Part shown: positions 1-10,883 of the stretch, piece by piece
Position numbering within the stretch: position 1 is the stretch's first letter
Layout of the letters: each line of letters opens with the position of its first letter
Source: Lamellibrachia columna
Lineage: Eukaryota; Annelida; Polychaeta; Sabellida; Siboglinidae
Reading direction: 5' to 3'
NCBI GenBank assembly: GCA_963662155.1
Contig: OY759274.1
Location: 42,638,886-42,702,885, forward strand
Length of the DNA stretch: 64,000 bases
Translations under genes and position numbers: made by a program
Notes under the pieces: model-generated
What the model was told of the DNA's origin: nothing
What the model saw: only the letters and a program-made list of their open reading frames with translations
The model's database searches: none

Positions 1-479
1 GAAAATGTACACAACTATTCGTAGTAATCACTCCAGAAAAGTTATCGAATGGCCCCGTTAAATAGGTGTAAGTCGTTGCGTGGTGCCGTACAGAGAGGTT
101 GTCGAACGCGCTGTAGCAATTCTGTGCGTTGGAGTCTTTTCGATAAACGTATTTTTATTTAGTATTTCATTCAAACACAACTTTTCTAATTTCTAGGTGA
201 TTGGATGTTACCGGAGATGTGTGGAGTACATGTAAATTCCATGCTGGAATATAAGTGTTAGACCTAGTAGTTTCAAAGTTAATTACTTTTACTCAAGTAC
301 AAAATAAAAGAAATTCAGTCAACTCTGAGTATAGACCACTGACTAAAAAAAATGTGGGTTGGACATTGATTTAAATTTCTCCTGATAATTCCAAGTACTT
401 GTTGTGTTTTATCTGCGGTTGTTTCTGTTTGCGTTGTCCAATATAGCATATTTGTTAGTTGAATGCCAATATAGCAGTA
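1..479. other. unassigned AT-rich DNA
   Basis: No exon, RNA gene or clear repeat was recognised here. No open frame with family resemblance was found on either strand. Confidence 0.5.
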
Positions 480-780
480 TGATTCAACATATTTTAGTTG
501 CTGGCCACAAAGGTGTAAAGATTAGGTGCGGGTTTTCTGTTGACTAGTGACATTGTAAAACATTTAGCCATGTGTCCTGCCATTTCCCAAGTTTTAGCAG
601 GTCATTTTATGTCCCGTCTGCTTTGACAGGTGTATATAAAAGGCAATGATCTACAGAGGCATACACATGTAGAGAGGTTGTCTGATAGGTCACTAATGTA
701 AAGAAGGAAAAGGAGTAGCGTCTGGACGCTTCCCTGGGGTACCATGCCACTTGCTAATTTTTTTCTCCTTCCTTAATCAA
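480..780 (-). mobile_element. decayed LINE reverse transcriptase fragment
   Basis: Read on the minus strand, the region gives a degraded non-LTR reverse transcriptase. The stretch PQGSVQTLLLFLLYISDL corresponds to the conserved 'G-x-PQGS-x-LGP-LLF-LYI-NDL' block that precedes the YADD box. It is followed by an eroded catalytic region and a fragment resembling the downstream 'kteNPHLIFTPL' strand region. Several frameshifts and stops show that it is dead. The clade cannot be assigned from so short a piece. Confidence 0.55.
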
Positions 781-1182
781 ATACTTTTTGCCATTGGGGT
801 GTAATCTGAAATGTTGCATGATACTGGAAACGTCTGTGGAAGTTAAAGATAAAGATAAAACAACCAGAATAACAATTGCCATTGTAAAAAACCTCTATTA
901 TTTACTATGGCCTATTAATTAAAAATGAATTTAAGATGTTATGGTATCACTGAGTTTTTTATGTTATTGAAATAATATGTCTCTTCGACACGTAAGAACA
1001 AACAATCAAAGAACATATCAACGCTAGCTCAGCGGAGTTATACCTTCATATACCGTGCGCGACCAGAATCGGTCTACATTTTACTCGGTATATTATATAT
1101 TTAACAATAAGCAGTATTACAACAGTTATCACGGACAAATGTTCAAATATTATGTTAAGTGTGTGTCCTTCTGTATTTTCAG

Positions 1183-1311
1183 GCGGATGCTTATCTGCAG
1201 ACAAGACGACATCAGCAGCCAGTGGTAGTGGTGAACATTGGAGTGAGATCCAACATGCTCTTAGAGGTGGATGACTATACTAACAACCGACATGTGCCTG
1301 AACTAATTTGA
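1183..1311 (+). CDS. candidate 3'-terminal exon of an unidentified gene
   Basis: A very good 3' splice site (pyrimidine-rich tract ending ttctgtattttcag) precedes an open frame of 42 codons that ends in TGA at 1309-1311. In this frame the product begins ADAYLQTRRHQQ and ends NNRHVPELI. A second frame is also open for 29 codons and also ends in a stop, so the phase is not settled. An AATAAA at 1567-1572 would suit a poly(A) signal about 260 bases downstream. Upstream exons would lie left of the window or were not recognised. I do not recognise the protein. Confidence 0.33.
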   Translation, partial: ADAYLQTRRHQQPVVVVNIGVRSNMLLEVDDYTNNRHVPELI

Positions 1312-1572
1312 AAGATTTGTTCACTTCCTGGATGAAACCAGCCATGTTGAGTCCGAAAGAGGGATACCATGAGTACCTGTCGAAAAGAAAACTGCTGTTT
1401 TCATGGTACATGGCTAACTCAAACAGTTTCCACGACATGTCTGACAAATTGAACATAAATGCACAAAACTCAGTATGCAATATCTCCAAGGAGTTTTCAT
1501 TTATCGCATGATGCGAGAATGTTTCACATCTCTCTGATATACACTGTCAGAGACCATAGACTTGGTAATAAA

Positions 1573-2756
1573 TAGAAAATCCTTGGGGATAGTGCATGCA
1601 TATGTCTATATTTTCCTTTCATTGATACCGCACTGAAAGGCAATGGAAACCTCACCCATGACCATAAAAAATTATGCTCAGAATCACAGCCGTGAGTCGG
1701 TTACTTGTTATTATTGAAAATGGATTTTGTCGACTGAAATGTATATATATCAAGGATATTTAGAATGTCAAGTTAGATATCATAATACAACTTGTAATCC
1801 CGGCTTGTGCTCTGCATCACATGTTAATGTGGGATGGGCTTGACTGTGCTGAACATCCAGTTGGATCCCCAAGGTTTGATGATAAACAAGATTATTTGTA
1901 CCTTGATCCTTGCCAAAAATACAGCAATGGGATCATCTTTTGCCGAATAATGATGATATGTTAGCTATGGTAAACTGGACACGCTACAGAACTAATGTTT
2001 ATGTTACTTTCTGAGTGTTTAATATATTAGCAACAACAAAAAACAGTTGTCCTGACATATGTACTTACGTTATTTCTTAAAATCATTTTACAACATACAA
2101 ATTTTTTACTCATCAATAACGAACAAGTTTGTCAAAGTTCAATGTGGGACAAGTCCTATGACCATCATTTTTAAATTGTGCGTAGTCCTTTATTAGGTAA
2201 ACAACGTATTAACATTTCAGGATAGTGTCTGTCTCATTTAATTTATATTGCAGCTGAAAGTTACTGTTCTGCCCAATGGCGTTTTTTCCTTAAATTTCTT
2301 CCAAACTGGCCAAAAATATCTAAAACAAAAGTGACAGAACACCATGTTCTTAATGCGTTTTTTTAAACTCTGAACAAATTATACAAATATCTTCATAAAG
2401 ATGGAAGTTATCGTCTGTTGTCAAAAGGTGTTGTTGAGTTTCTGCATTAACTAGCCAATGTTGACTTATTAATTGCATCAAATGAGTTAAATGATAATGA
2501 TAATGATAATGAGGTCAGTCGTTGTTTGTATAACAGAAGGTCAAAGACGACGTTATTATTATGAAACGCAGTCTTGTCAATGCTTTTATACTTTCGGTAT
2601 ATGATCGTTTTCCGCGGACCGACCAGTTTCTCTATGTCGACGACACATTCCACCCACATGTGATTAGACAGCAGCAACGACGTTTTTGTTGAAGTAATAC
2701 CGTGGTTTTCGGGTGGTGTCAGGGTCAGATTAATGGTGCTACCGTCGATATTTAAC
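1573..2756. other. unassigned intergenic DNA
   Basis: Mostly AT-rich sequence with a short tandem block (gataat repeats near 2492-2512). The minus-strand open frame at 2447-2758 has no family resemblance and abuts the end of a LINE, so I do not call it a gene. Confidence 0.45.
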
Positions 2757-4180
2757 AAGATTTAACAAGATTTGCCATCCAAGCCAAAGGCCCAGATGGC
2801 AAGTGGACCAGGAAGCCATTAGTTTATCGAGAGTCCAACAGTGTTCATCTACGCAATCCGCCCTGCTGAGATATGTGTCAACCTTGTTTTTAAACATATT
2901 TACGCTGCTAGCAGTTATACAATCCGTAGACTTCCGTTCATTTATTGTCCTCTGTGAGAACGAGTACTTCCTGATATCCAATCTACACTGATCCTTTACC
3001 AATTGTACCTCATGTCCTCTAGTTCTGCTATCCTTTTTGAGTGAAAAAAACATATTTCTATCAATATTTTCATACCCATTCAATATCTTAAAAATTTCAA
3101 TCTGATCTCCTCTTAACCTCCTTGTCTCTAGAGTTGTCATTTTAGTTGCTCTCCTTTGTATGCGTTCAAGCGTATCTATATCCTTCTTACGATATGGTCT
3201 CCATGCTTGTATACAGTATTCTAAATGAGGTCTAACTATTGTTTTATACAGAGGTATAATTAACTTTTTTCCCTTGTATGTTATGTTTCTTCTAATCAAT
3301 CCAAGAATTTGATTACCCTTTGAAGTGCTTATTGTAACTCCTAAGTCCTTTTCTTTTACAGTAGTACCCAGAACAGTATCTCCCATTTTAGAGTTTACAT
3401 CCAAGTTCCCATGTCCTGTATGTAGGCATTTACATTTCCCAAAATTGAACAGCATCTGCCATTTCTCAGACCATTTCACTAATCTGTCTAGATCGTTTTG
3501 AATTTTTTTTTATCACCATCAGTATTAACCTTTCTAAACAGTTTTGTGTCATCCGCAAATTTCAGTACATTACTTGTTATACTGTCGTCCAAGTCATTGA
3601 TATATATTAAGAATAATATAGGTCCTAATACTGATCCTTGAGGTACCCCACTCAAAACCGATTTCCAATTTGAAACTTCTCCATCTACTACAACTCATTG
3701 TCTTCTGTCAGTCAGTCATTGTTCTATCCAGTCAGTTATGCTATCCCCGATACCATGGGCTTTTAATTTAATTAGTAATCTTTGATGTCAAAAGCTTTCT
3801 GAAAATCTAAGTAGATAATATCTACTGGCGATCCCACGTCTATCCACTTAGTGATTTCTTCCAAAAAACATAACATATTTGTTAAGCATGACCTCGCTTT
3901 AAGGAATTTATGTTGAGATGAATTTAATAATGGTCTTTAAATATGGTCTTTAAATAACCTTTCTAATAATTTACAAATCACTGACGTTAAACTCACTGGT
4001 CTGTAATTATCTGACTTATTTCTCAAACCCTTTTTAAATAATGGTATGATGTTTGCTTCTTTCCATTCAAACAGAACAACTCCCTCTTTTAATGACAAGT
4101 TGAACACTCTTGTAAGTGGTATGTGTTGGAACTTGAACGTATTGAATGATGTTAACTGACTCAAGTAGGTCGGCAAAACG
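2757..4180 (-). mobile_element. CR1-like LINE, reverse transcriptase and C-terminal part, inactivated
   Basis: On the minus strand this is the RT half of a CR1/L2-like retrotransposon. In order: an N-terminal RT block with NIIPLFKKG and YRPVSLTSVICKLLERL (about 4090-3950), a fragment with YLDFQKAFD (near 3810), [20 protein letters not shown] (about 3660-3600), FADDTKLFR with the catalytic aspartates (near 3560), then a long open frame from 3479 to 2739 with SEKWQMLFNFGKCKCL, RPHLEYCIQAWRPY and ERIQRRATKM. Frameshifts near 3510 and 3790 kill it. The 3' end carries a doubled CTTGTTAAAT tail, shared with copies of the same family at 11.4-11.7 and 36.0-37.2 kb. Confidence 0.85.
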
Positions 4181-4492
4181 TTTCACGCTGTTGTCGGATT
4201 GCACGTCCCAGTGAGTGTTGCACGTCCCAGTGAGTGTTGAAATCGCCGACAATCGCGAAACGTAGTTTTCAACGAAACAGGCAATCTCAGCGAGAAAGTC
4301 AGCAAATGATTGATCTTTTTCGACGGAGGTGGGCGGTAAATGATGATAAGTTTTTTGCTGATAATGCAACATCAATACCCACATTAGCATACCGAAGGCT
4401 AAGAGGAGACATGATAGAAGTTTATAAAATAAAGCATGAAATGTACGATAATGAATCCGCACCAAACCTCCTGAAATGTGAGGATGTGTCAC
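4131..4492 (-). mobile_element. LINE endonuclease-domain fragment
   Basis: The minus-strand reading contains the apurinic-endonuclease-like motif FAIVGDFNTHWDVQ, followed by RFADLLESVNIIQYVQVP. GDFN-H is the diagnostic block of non-LTR retrotransposon endonucleases. A 19-base direct duplication at 4198-4235 (containing the GACGTGCAA/TTGCACGTC segment) shifts the frame just after GDFNTHWDVQ. The fragment directly abuts the RT fragment on the same strand, so the two may be one internally deleted LINE. Confidence 0.65.
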
Positions 4493-4668
4493 TAAGATCA
4501 GGAAATAGAGGGCACTCCCTTAAATTATTTACCCAAAGAGCGAAAATAAATCTAAGAAAAAATGGTTTCTCTCTTAAAGTGGCTGAACCATGGAATAGTC
4601 TCCCAAACTCTGTAATACAAACTAGATCAATAAACACATTTAAAAACCATCTAGACAAATTCTGAAGA
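4378..4668 (+). mobile_element. LINE C-terminal fragment, opposite orientation
   Basis: The plus strand encodes the typical C-terminal tail of CR1/L2-like reverse transcriptases: YRRLRGDMIEVYKI, then RGHSLKLF, then FSLKVAEPWNSLPNSV and NTFKNHLDKF, ending in TGA at 4663-4665 and followed by a short GAA-rich tail. It is 5'-truncated, which is usual for LINE insertions. It lies between minus-strand LINE pieces. Confidence 0.75.
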
Positions 4669-5360
4669 AGAAGAAGATCTGATTCTACCCAGGCAATAAT
4701 ATTCGACAATAAATCTCCTTTAACACGGGTGACCGCACCCACGTTGTTGGAAGGCAACTTGGCGGATACAGCATTTCAGGCAACATGATGAATTGGGACG
4801 ATCAGTTGTACAATATTCGCCCTGCCAACACCTGTTTATTTGCAGACAGAACGAACCTCAACTCTGTTGCTGGCCACGGTGGTAACTGGAAATGCCTCGT
4901 TCCGGCTTTTGTCCCTCGTCTGGTCGGTGGTCGACACAAGTTCAGCGTCTCTGTAGTTGCCGTCCACGGTTGGCTAGGCGGCTGCCGGCAATACCGTAAG
5001 CTGAGAAGGAATGTTCTGGGTAATGCCATGCTTCGCCGGTCGCTATGCGTGAAACAGACCACGGTCCAACAGGCTGAGCGTAGACCTCTTGGTAACATGC
5101 GATTCTGACATGTAGGTTGGAAACCGGTTCCAACCAGGCTTGGTTAAACACAGCTGCCACGCCTCTGGATAGAAGTCGATATAAAGTTCAATAAAAACAA
5201 AACCGAAGATCCACAGCATAAACGACTCGCAAATGTTCCGCAGGCCATCCTTGGGCATTCACAATTCAGAATATAAAAACCGAAAGCAATATATGATTCA
5301 AATCACCAAAAAAATGGTTTACTTTACAATTACAGTCCGGGAGCAGCCACAGCCGCAGCA

Positions 5361-5798
5361 CTACAACCTAAGCATATTCATCATTAATTCGTTCATTCTC
5401 AGAGACTTTGGGTTAAAGGCATGTCCTTGCGAACAGGCCACTTGCATGTTTTCAATCCCTGCTAATTCCATGAATTCACTGGTGAGTATTCCATCCTCGT
5501 CATCGCCAAACACTGCCACAACACATTTGCCTACCACAAATGCTCTAACCTTGCAGAGTGCACCCCTCGGGAGAGGGTCCTGCTTCAGCTACCTCTGTTT
5601 GGGCAGCTGTGTCGTCTTGAATGGCGGGACCTGGGGTGGATTAATATTGCCATAGTCTCTATCTTCTTGGTCGAACAAGATCAGGTTGCGACGTGCATAT
5701 TTATAGCTGAGACAAATGCCCAGTGAGCAGACTTTCCACTCTAATTCAAGTTCCTGTTTCTCTTGTCCTTTGCCCACAACATCCGTCTCCCTCCACAT
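5361..5798 (-). pseudogene. 145-codon open frame broken by one in-frame TAG; origin unknown
   Basis: The minus strand has an ATG at 5798-5796 followed by 145 codons to a TAG at 5361-5363, interrupted only by a TAG at 5591-5589. Reading continues in the same frame on both sides of that stop. The N-terminal part is charged (GKGQEKQELELEWKV), then comes a proline-rich piece (NPPQVPPF). The C-terminal part has AFVVGKCVVAVFGDDEDG and ELMMNMLRL. It could be a broken host gene, a retrocopy or ORF1 of the LINE whose pieces lie just downstream on the same strand. I do not recognise the family. Confidence 0.35.
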
Positions 5799-5850
5799 AC
5801 TGGTGTTAGGGTTTCTCCCAAGTCGGACAGTGTTTAGTTAACGAGTCCCG

Positions 5851-6082
5851 TTGACATGCATGAGTTGACATGCATGAGTTGACATGCATGAGTTGACATG
5901 CATGAGTTGACATGCATGAGTTGACATGCATGAGTTGACATGCATGAGTTGACATGCATGAGTTGACATGCATGAGTTGACATGCATGAGTTGACATGCA
6001 TGAGTTGACATGCATGAGTTGACATGCATGAGTTGACATGCATGAGTTGACATGCATGAGTTGACATGCATGAGTTGACATG
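5851..6082. repeat. 14-bp minisatellite, about 16.5 near-perfect copies
   Basis: The unit is TTGACATGCATGAG, identical in essentially every copy until the last (tggatg). Each unit contains the palindrome CATGCATG. Open frames through it are by-products of the repeat. Confidence 0.97.
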
Positions 6083-6291
6083 GATGTGAATGTGTTATGT
6101 ATGTGAACACGATCACTCATATAATCCATCAAAGCAAACGGAACAAAGCAATACAAAAGGAACAATACATTAATTTTATTTATAGAGATAATCATTATGT
6201 TGAACGCATGTACGCCCGGTTGTAGTCGATTGTGGTCGTTTTTGCTTCCCGGGAATCATTGGCCAACTCTGAGCGTTGTTCAGTTTCAATC

Positions 6292-6633
6292 CCGACCGAC
6301 CGACCGACCGACCGACCGACCGACCGACCGACCGACCGACCGACCGACCGACCGACCGACCGACCGACCGACCGACCGACCGACCGACCGACCGACCGAC
6401 CGACCGACCGACCGACCGACCGACCGACCGACCGACCGACCGACCGACCGACCGACCGACCGACCGACCGACCGACCGACCGACCGACCGACCGACCGAC
6501 CGACCGACCGACCGACCGACCGACCGACCGACCGACCGACCGACCGACCGACCGACCGACCGACAGACAGACCGACCGACAGACCGACCGACAGACCGAC
6601 CGACAGACCGACCGACAGACCGACCGACCGACT
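6292..6633. repeat. (GACC)n tetranucleotide block
   Basis: About 340 bases of CGAC/GACC repeats. The first ~270 bases are perfect; the last ~70 are interrupted regularly by CAGA variants. Frames read as endless PTDR or GRSV peptides and are not genes. Confidence 0.98.
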
Positions 6634-6894
6634 ACGAACCGCCCACGGTCTGTTGTCGGCGGCTTCTCGCTGTTACCGTAGCAGGATTCTCTCGGACGAC
6701 CACCGAGACTCTGTTTTTGACCACATCCAGTTTCAAAATGTCCGGTCGCGGGCAAAGTGCTGCCGGTAACCAAAGCCAGCGCGTCTACGCTAATCACGAC
6801 TCAGCTATAATTTATAATAGGTAGCCCGACTCACGACGGTTCTGCCTGACTTGGTTTTGTCAATAGGCCCTATTGTGAATGAGTCGTGACGGAA

Positions 6895-7537
6895 TTTTCA
6901 TATCAATGAACAAAAGCAGCAATGACGTTGTGAATGTTCATATCAATGAACAACAGCAGCAATGACGTTATGAATGTTCATATAAATGAACAACAGCAGC
7001 AATGACGTTGTGAATGTTCATATCAATGAACAACAGCAGCAATGACGTTATGAATGTTCATATAAATGAACAACAGCAGCAATGACGTTGTGAATGTTCA
7101 TATCAATGAACAACAGCAGCAGTGACGTTATGAATGTTCATATAAATGAACAACAGCAGCAGTGACGTTATGAATGTTCATATCAATGAACAACAGCAGC
7201 AATGACGTTATGAATGTTCATATCAATGAACAACAGCAACAATGACGTTATGAATGTTCATATAAATGAACAACAGCAGCAATGACGTTGTGAATGTTCA
7301 TATCAATGAACAACAGCAGCAATGACGTTGTGAATGTTCATATCAATGAACAACAGCAGCAATGACGTTGTGAATGTTCATATCAATGAACAACAGCAGC
7401 AATGACGTTGTGAATGTTCATATCAATGAACAACAGCAGCAATGACGTTATGAATGTTCATATCAATGAACAACAGCAGCAATGACGTTGTGAATGTTCA
7501 TATCAGTGAACAACAGCAGCAATGACGTTGTGAATGT
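6895..7537. repeat. 40-bp minisatellite, 16 copies, hairpin in each unit
   Basis: Each 40-bp unit holds the inverted repeat TGTTCAT...ATGAACA with a four-base loop (ATCA or ATAA), then AACAGCAGCA, then TGACGTTA or TGACGTTG. Variation is confined to a few positions (loop C/A, final A/G). Confidence 0.95.
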
Positions 7538-7590
7538 CTTCGTCCGTATTGCAGGTCTCGACGCCACGTTTTGCCGTGACTGAGAACGCG

Positions 7591-7790
7591 TAGAGTGCAC
7601 GTACACACATGCACGTGCACACATGCACGTACACACATGCACGTGCACACATGCACGTACACACATGCACGTGTACGCACCTCCGCGGTTAGTGACCATA
7701 ATGGATATCTACCAGAGATTGGGACTATTATTGGAGGATTCATGGTACGTGCGTGCGTGCTTTCGTGCGTGCGTGCGTGCGTGCGTGTCT
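7591..7790. repeat. purine/pyrimidine-alternating short repeats
   Basis: Between 7591 and 7680 there is a repeat of ACACATGCACGT/GCACACATGCACGT, and at 7746-7787 a (GTGC)n/(GTGCGT)n run. Alternating purine-pyrimidine tracts of this kind can adopt Z-DNA. Confidence 0.85.
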
Positions 7791-7859
7791 TTATTGGGGC
7801 TATGGGGTGTTTGTTCAATAACGTGATATATGTATGTATGCATGGATGCTTCCATGCAG

Positions 7860-8660
7860 GTTTTTTAAGGTTCAGCTTATGCGGGCAGAGCGAACTTTCA
7901 TACGGGCAGCATTTTTGACAACTGGTTCGCCAATTATGCTTTATGTTGCGCGTTGCTGATATCCCGACAACGGCTGAACTTGTGAATGAAGTATATTGTT
8001 AAAATTGCAGTGCTACAATTATGAAGGGAACCTTAGGCAATATGGACGAGAACATAAATATCAACTTCACCATGCTATAGCAACTTCCATTGTCAGTATC
8101 ATCAACCGGAGTATCAAATGTTGCATGTATGTTAGTCTTGTCCCACTAAAACAATGATATATAATACTGATGGTTAGACTTGTCCCACTAAAACAATGAT
8201 ATAATACTGATGGTTACTGTTCACTATTACGCACAATACCGGCATAAAGTCTTTGGAACAGCAAATAATTTGGATATTTTCTGTGATCTGTCTTTATATT
8301 AAAAAATTCCTAGTTACAATCCAGCGTTATGAGATACTACATACATCATGCATAAGTATCTTATGATGATTGAAGTAATGTTTTATTTCATTGTTATTAC
8401 GAACAAAACAATGTTTTTGAAGAATACCCCAAATCACATCGAATTTTGCCATCAATCCTTTATATGTTTATAGTCACATATTCTTTATTGTTTTTAGTAA
8501 AACCAACAGTTCTGTAGTATTAATAATGTTAACGACCAATAATGTGATGACTGATGATTATGCCATGAATATTTTTCGTAGTCCACATAAAATTATTAAA
8601 CATCTCATTCTGTTCAAGATTTGAACCCGATCGGGTTATAAACAGCCGAATTGCAGCATT
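7860..8660. other. unassigned DNA with one short duplication
   Basis: No gene seen. A 40-base segment (cttgtcccactaaaacaatgatat...) is duplicated at 8135-8165 and 8178-8205. The rest is AT-rich. Confidence 0.5.
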
Positions 8661-8680
8661 GGAAAGCAGCGCTTGGCAGG

Positions 8681-10178
8681 CTGCTACACTGGCTGCTACA
8701 CTGGCTGCTACACTGGCTGCTACACTGACTGCTACACTGACTGCTACACTGGCTGCTACACTGGCTGCTACACTGGCTGCTACACTGGCTACTACACTGG
8801 CTGCTACACTGGCCGCTACACTGGCTGCTACACTGGCTGCTATACTGGCTGCTACACTGGCTACTATACTGGCTGCTACACCGGCTGCTACACTGGCTAC
8901 TATACTGGCTGCTACACTGGCTGCTACACTGGCTACTATACTGGCTACTATACTGGCTACTATACTGGCTGCTACACTGGCTACTATACTGGCTGCTACA
9001 CTGGCTACTATACCGGCTGCTATACTGGCTGCTACACTGGCTACTATACTGGCTGCTACACTGGCTGCTACACTGGCTACTATACTGGCTGCTACACTGG
9101 CTACTATACTGGCTACTATACTGGCTACTATACTGGCTACTATACTGGCTACTACACTGGCTACTATACTGGCTACTACACTGGCTGCTACACTGGCTGC
9201 TACACTGGCTGCTACACTGGCTACTATACTGGCTGCTACACTGGCTGCTACACTGGCTACTACACTGGCTACTACACTGGCTACTATACTGGCTGCTACA
9301 CTGGCTACTATACTGGCTGCTACACTGGCTGCTACACTGGCTACTATACTGGCTGCTACACTGGCTACTATACTGGCTACTATACTGGCTACTATACTGG
9401 CTACTATACTGGCTACTACACTGGCTACTATACTGGCTGCTACACTGGCTGCTACACTGGCTGCTACACTGGCTACTATACTGGCTGCTACACTGGCTGC
9501 TACACTGGCTACTATACTGGCTGCTACACTGGCTACTATACTGGCTGCTACACTGGCTGCTACACTGGCTGCTACACTGGCTACTACACTGGCTACTATA
9601 CTGGCTACTATACTGGCTGCTACACTGGCTACTATACTGGCTACTACACTGACTGCTACACTGGCTACTACACTGGCTACTACACTGGCTACTATACTGG
9701 CTACTATACTGGCTGCTACACTGGCTACTACACTGGCTACTATACTGGCTGCTACACTGGCTGCTACACTGGCTACTATACTGGCTACTATACTGGCTGC
9801 TACACTGGCTGCTACACTGGCTACTATACTGGCTGCTACACTGGCTACTATACTGGCTACTATACTGGCTACTATACTGGCTGCTACACTGGCTGCTATA
9901 CTGGCTGCTACACTGGCTACTATACTGGCTGCTATACTGGCTGCTACACTGGCTGCTACACTGGCTGCTACACTGGCTGCTACACTGGCTGCTACACTGG
10001 CTACTATACTGGCTGCTACACTGGCTGCTACACTGGCTGCTACACTGGTTACTACACTGGCCGCTACACTGGCCGCTACACTGGCTGCTACACTGGCTGC
10101 TACACTGGCTGCTACACTGGCTGCTACACTGGCTGCTACACTGGCTGCTATACTGGCTGCTACACTGGCTGCTACACA
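8681..10178. repeat. 12-bp satellite with two variable positions, about 125 copies
   Basis: The unit is CTGGCTRCTAYA (R = G/A, Y = C/T). Nearly all variation is at those two positions, giving four unit types. Runs of the A..T type and of the G..C type are clustered, and strings such as four A..T units followed by a mixed unit recur about 21-22 units apart. Because the unit is a multiple of three and lacks stops, four frames stay open for about 500 codons; these are not genes. Confidence 0.97.
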
Positions 10179-10199
10179 CAAATACTAGGTTGAGCGTTT

Positions 10200-10700
10200 T
10201 TCGCCGCTGTGCCCGGGAATTGTTTTATTAATTATGATTATTATTATTAATATATACAGTTGTTCTGTTCTTAGTTTAATTTTAATATTATATTATTATT
10301 ATAAAATTTATTATTCGTAACAATCTTATACGAGATGGCCTTAAAAACATGTACGTACGTTCGCATGCATACATACATACATACATTATATTGAACAAAC
10401 GCCCAAAGAAGACACTAGAATGAGGAGAGAAATAGCATTATATTGCTATGTAATTTTATAATAGTATGTTCATACAGCACCACCTAATACACAAATATGA
10501 TTGCATATCATACGATACATTTAAGAACATTTGATACATGGTATATTGTGCAAAGTTTCGTGTGTTTAATGTGTAGTCAGATCGAGTCGTAAATGTTTAT
10601 TTTTTTTATATCGGTTTTTTGCCGGCGTCACCTTCTACCGGCAATCAAGACAATTGCTCTCTAGTCATGTCATGTCATGGACCACGACCACGTTCAAAAA
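10200..10700. other. AT-rich flank downstream of the tetraspan gene
   Basis: Contains ATT-rich microsatellite sequence (10235-10310) and a (CATA)n tract near 10365-10385. No gene seen. Confidence 0.5.
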
Positions 10701-10707
10701 GAAGACA

Positions 10708-10713
10708 TTTATT
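10708..10713 (-). terminator. candidate poly(A) signal of the tetraspan gene
   Basis: AATAAA on the minus strand, about 170 bases beyond the stop codon at 10884. Confidence 0.4.
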
Positions 10714-10883
10714 TTCAATACAAAAAACACGAAGTTGCATGAAATGTACTTGATGATCTCTCGATTTGTTTGACGTTACATTGTTTGTACGACAAATTCA
10801 GATAAACATGTGTAGATACTCCCGTGGGTGTGCTGTAAGCGACGTCATCGTCAAATAGTATGGCCTTAGGTCGAGCGGCTGGT

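Noticed and set aside
1021..1085. tRNA-like segment with TAGCTCAGCGG
   Set aside because: The D-arm-like motif is there but no T-arm or acceptor stem can be formed.
4785..5258. Several 70-107-codon frames on both strands
   Set aside because: They overlap each other, lack splice context and fall between LINE pieces; at best decayed LINE 5' sequence.
6195..6824. PTDR/GRSV-repeat proteins
   Set aside because: Translation of the GACC tetranucleotide block on both strands.
8529..10193. Four open frames of about 500-550 codons
   Set aside because: They arise from the 12-bp repeat, whose length is a multiple of three and which lacks stops; peptides are monotonous (SVAA, SSQC, TLAA, GCYT).
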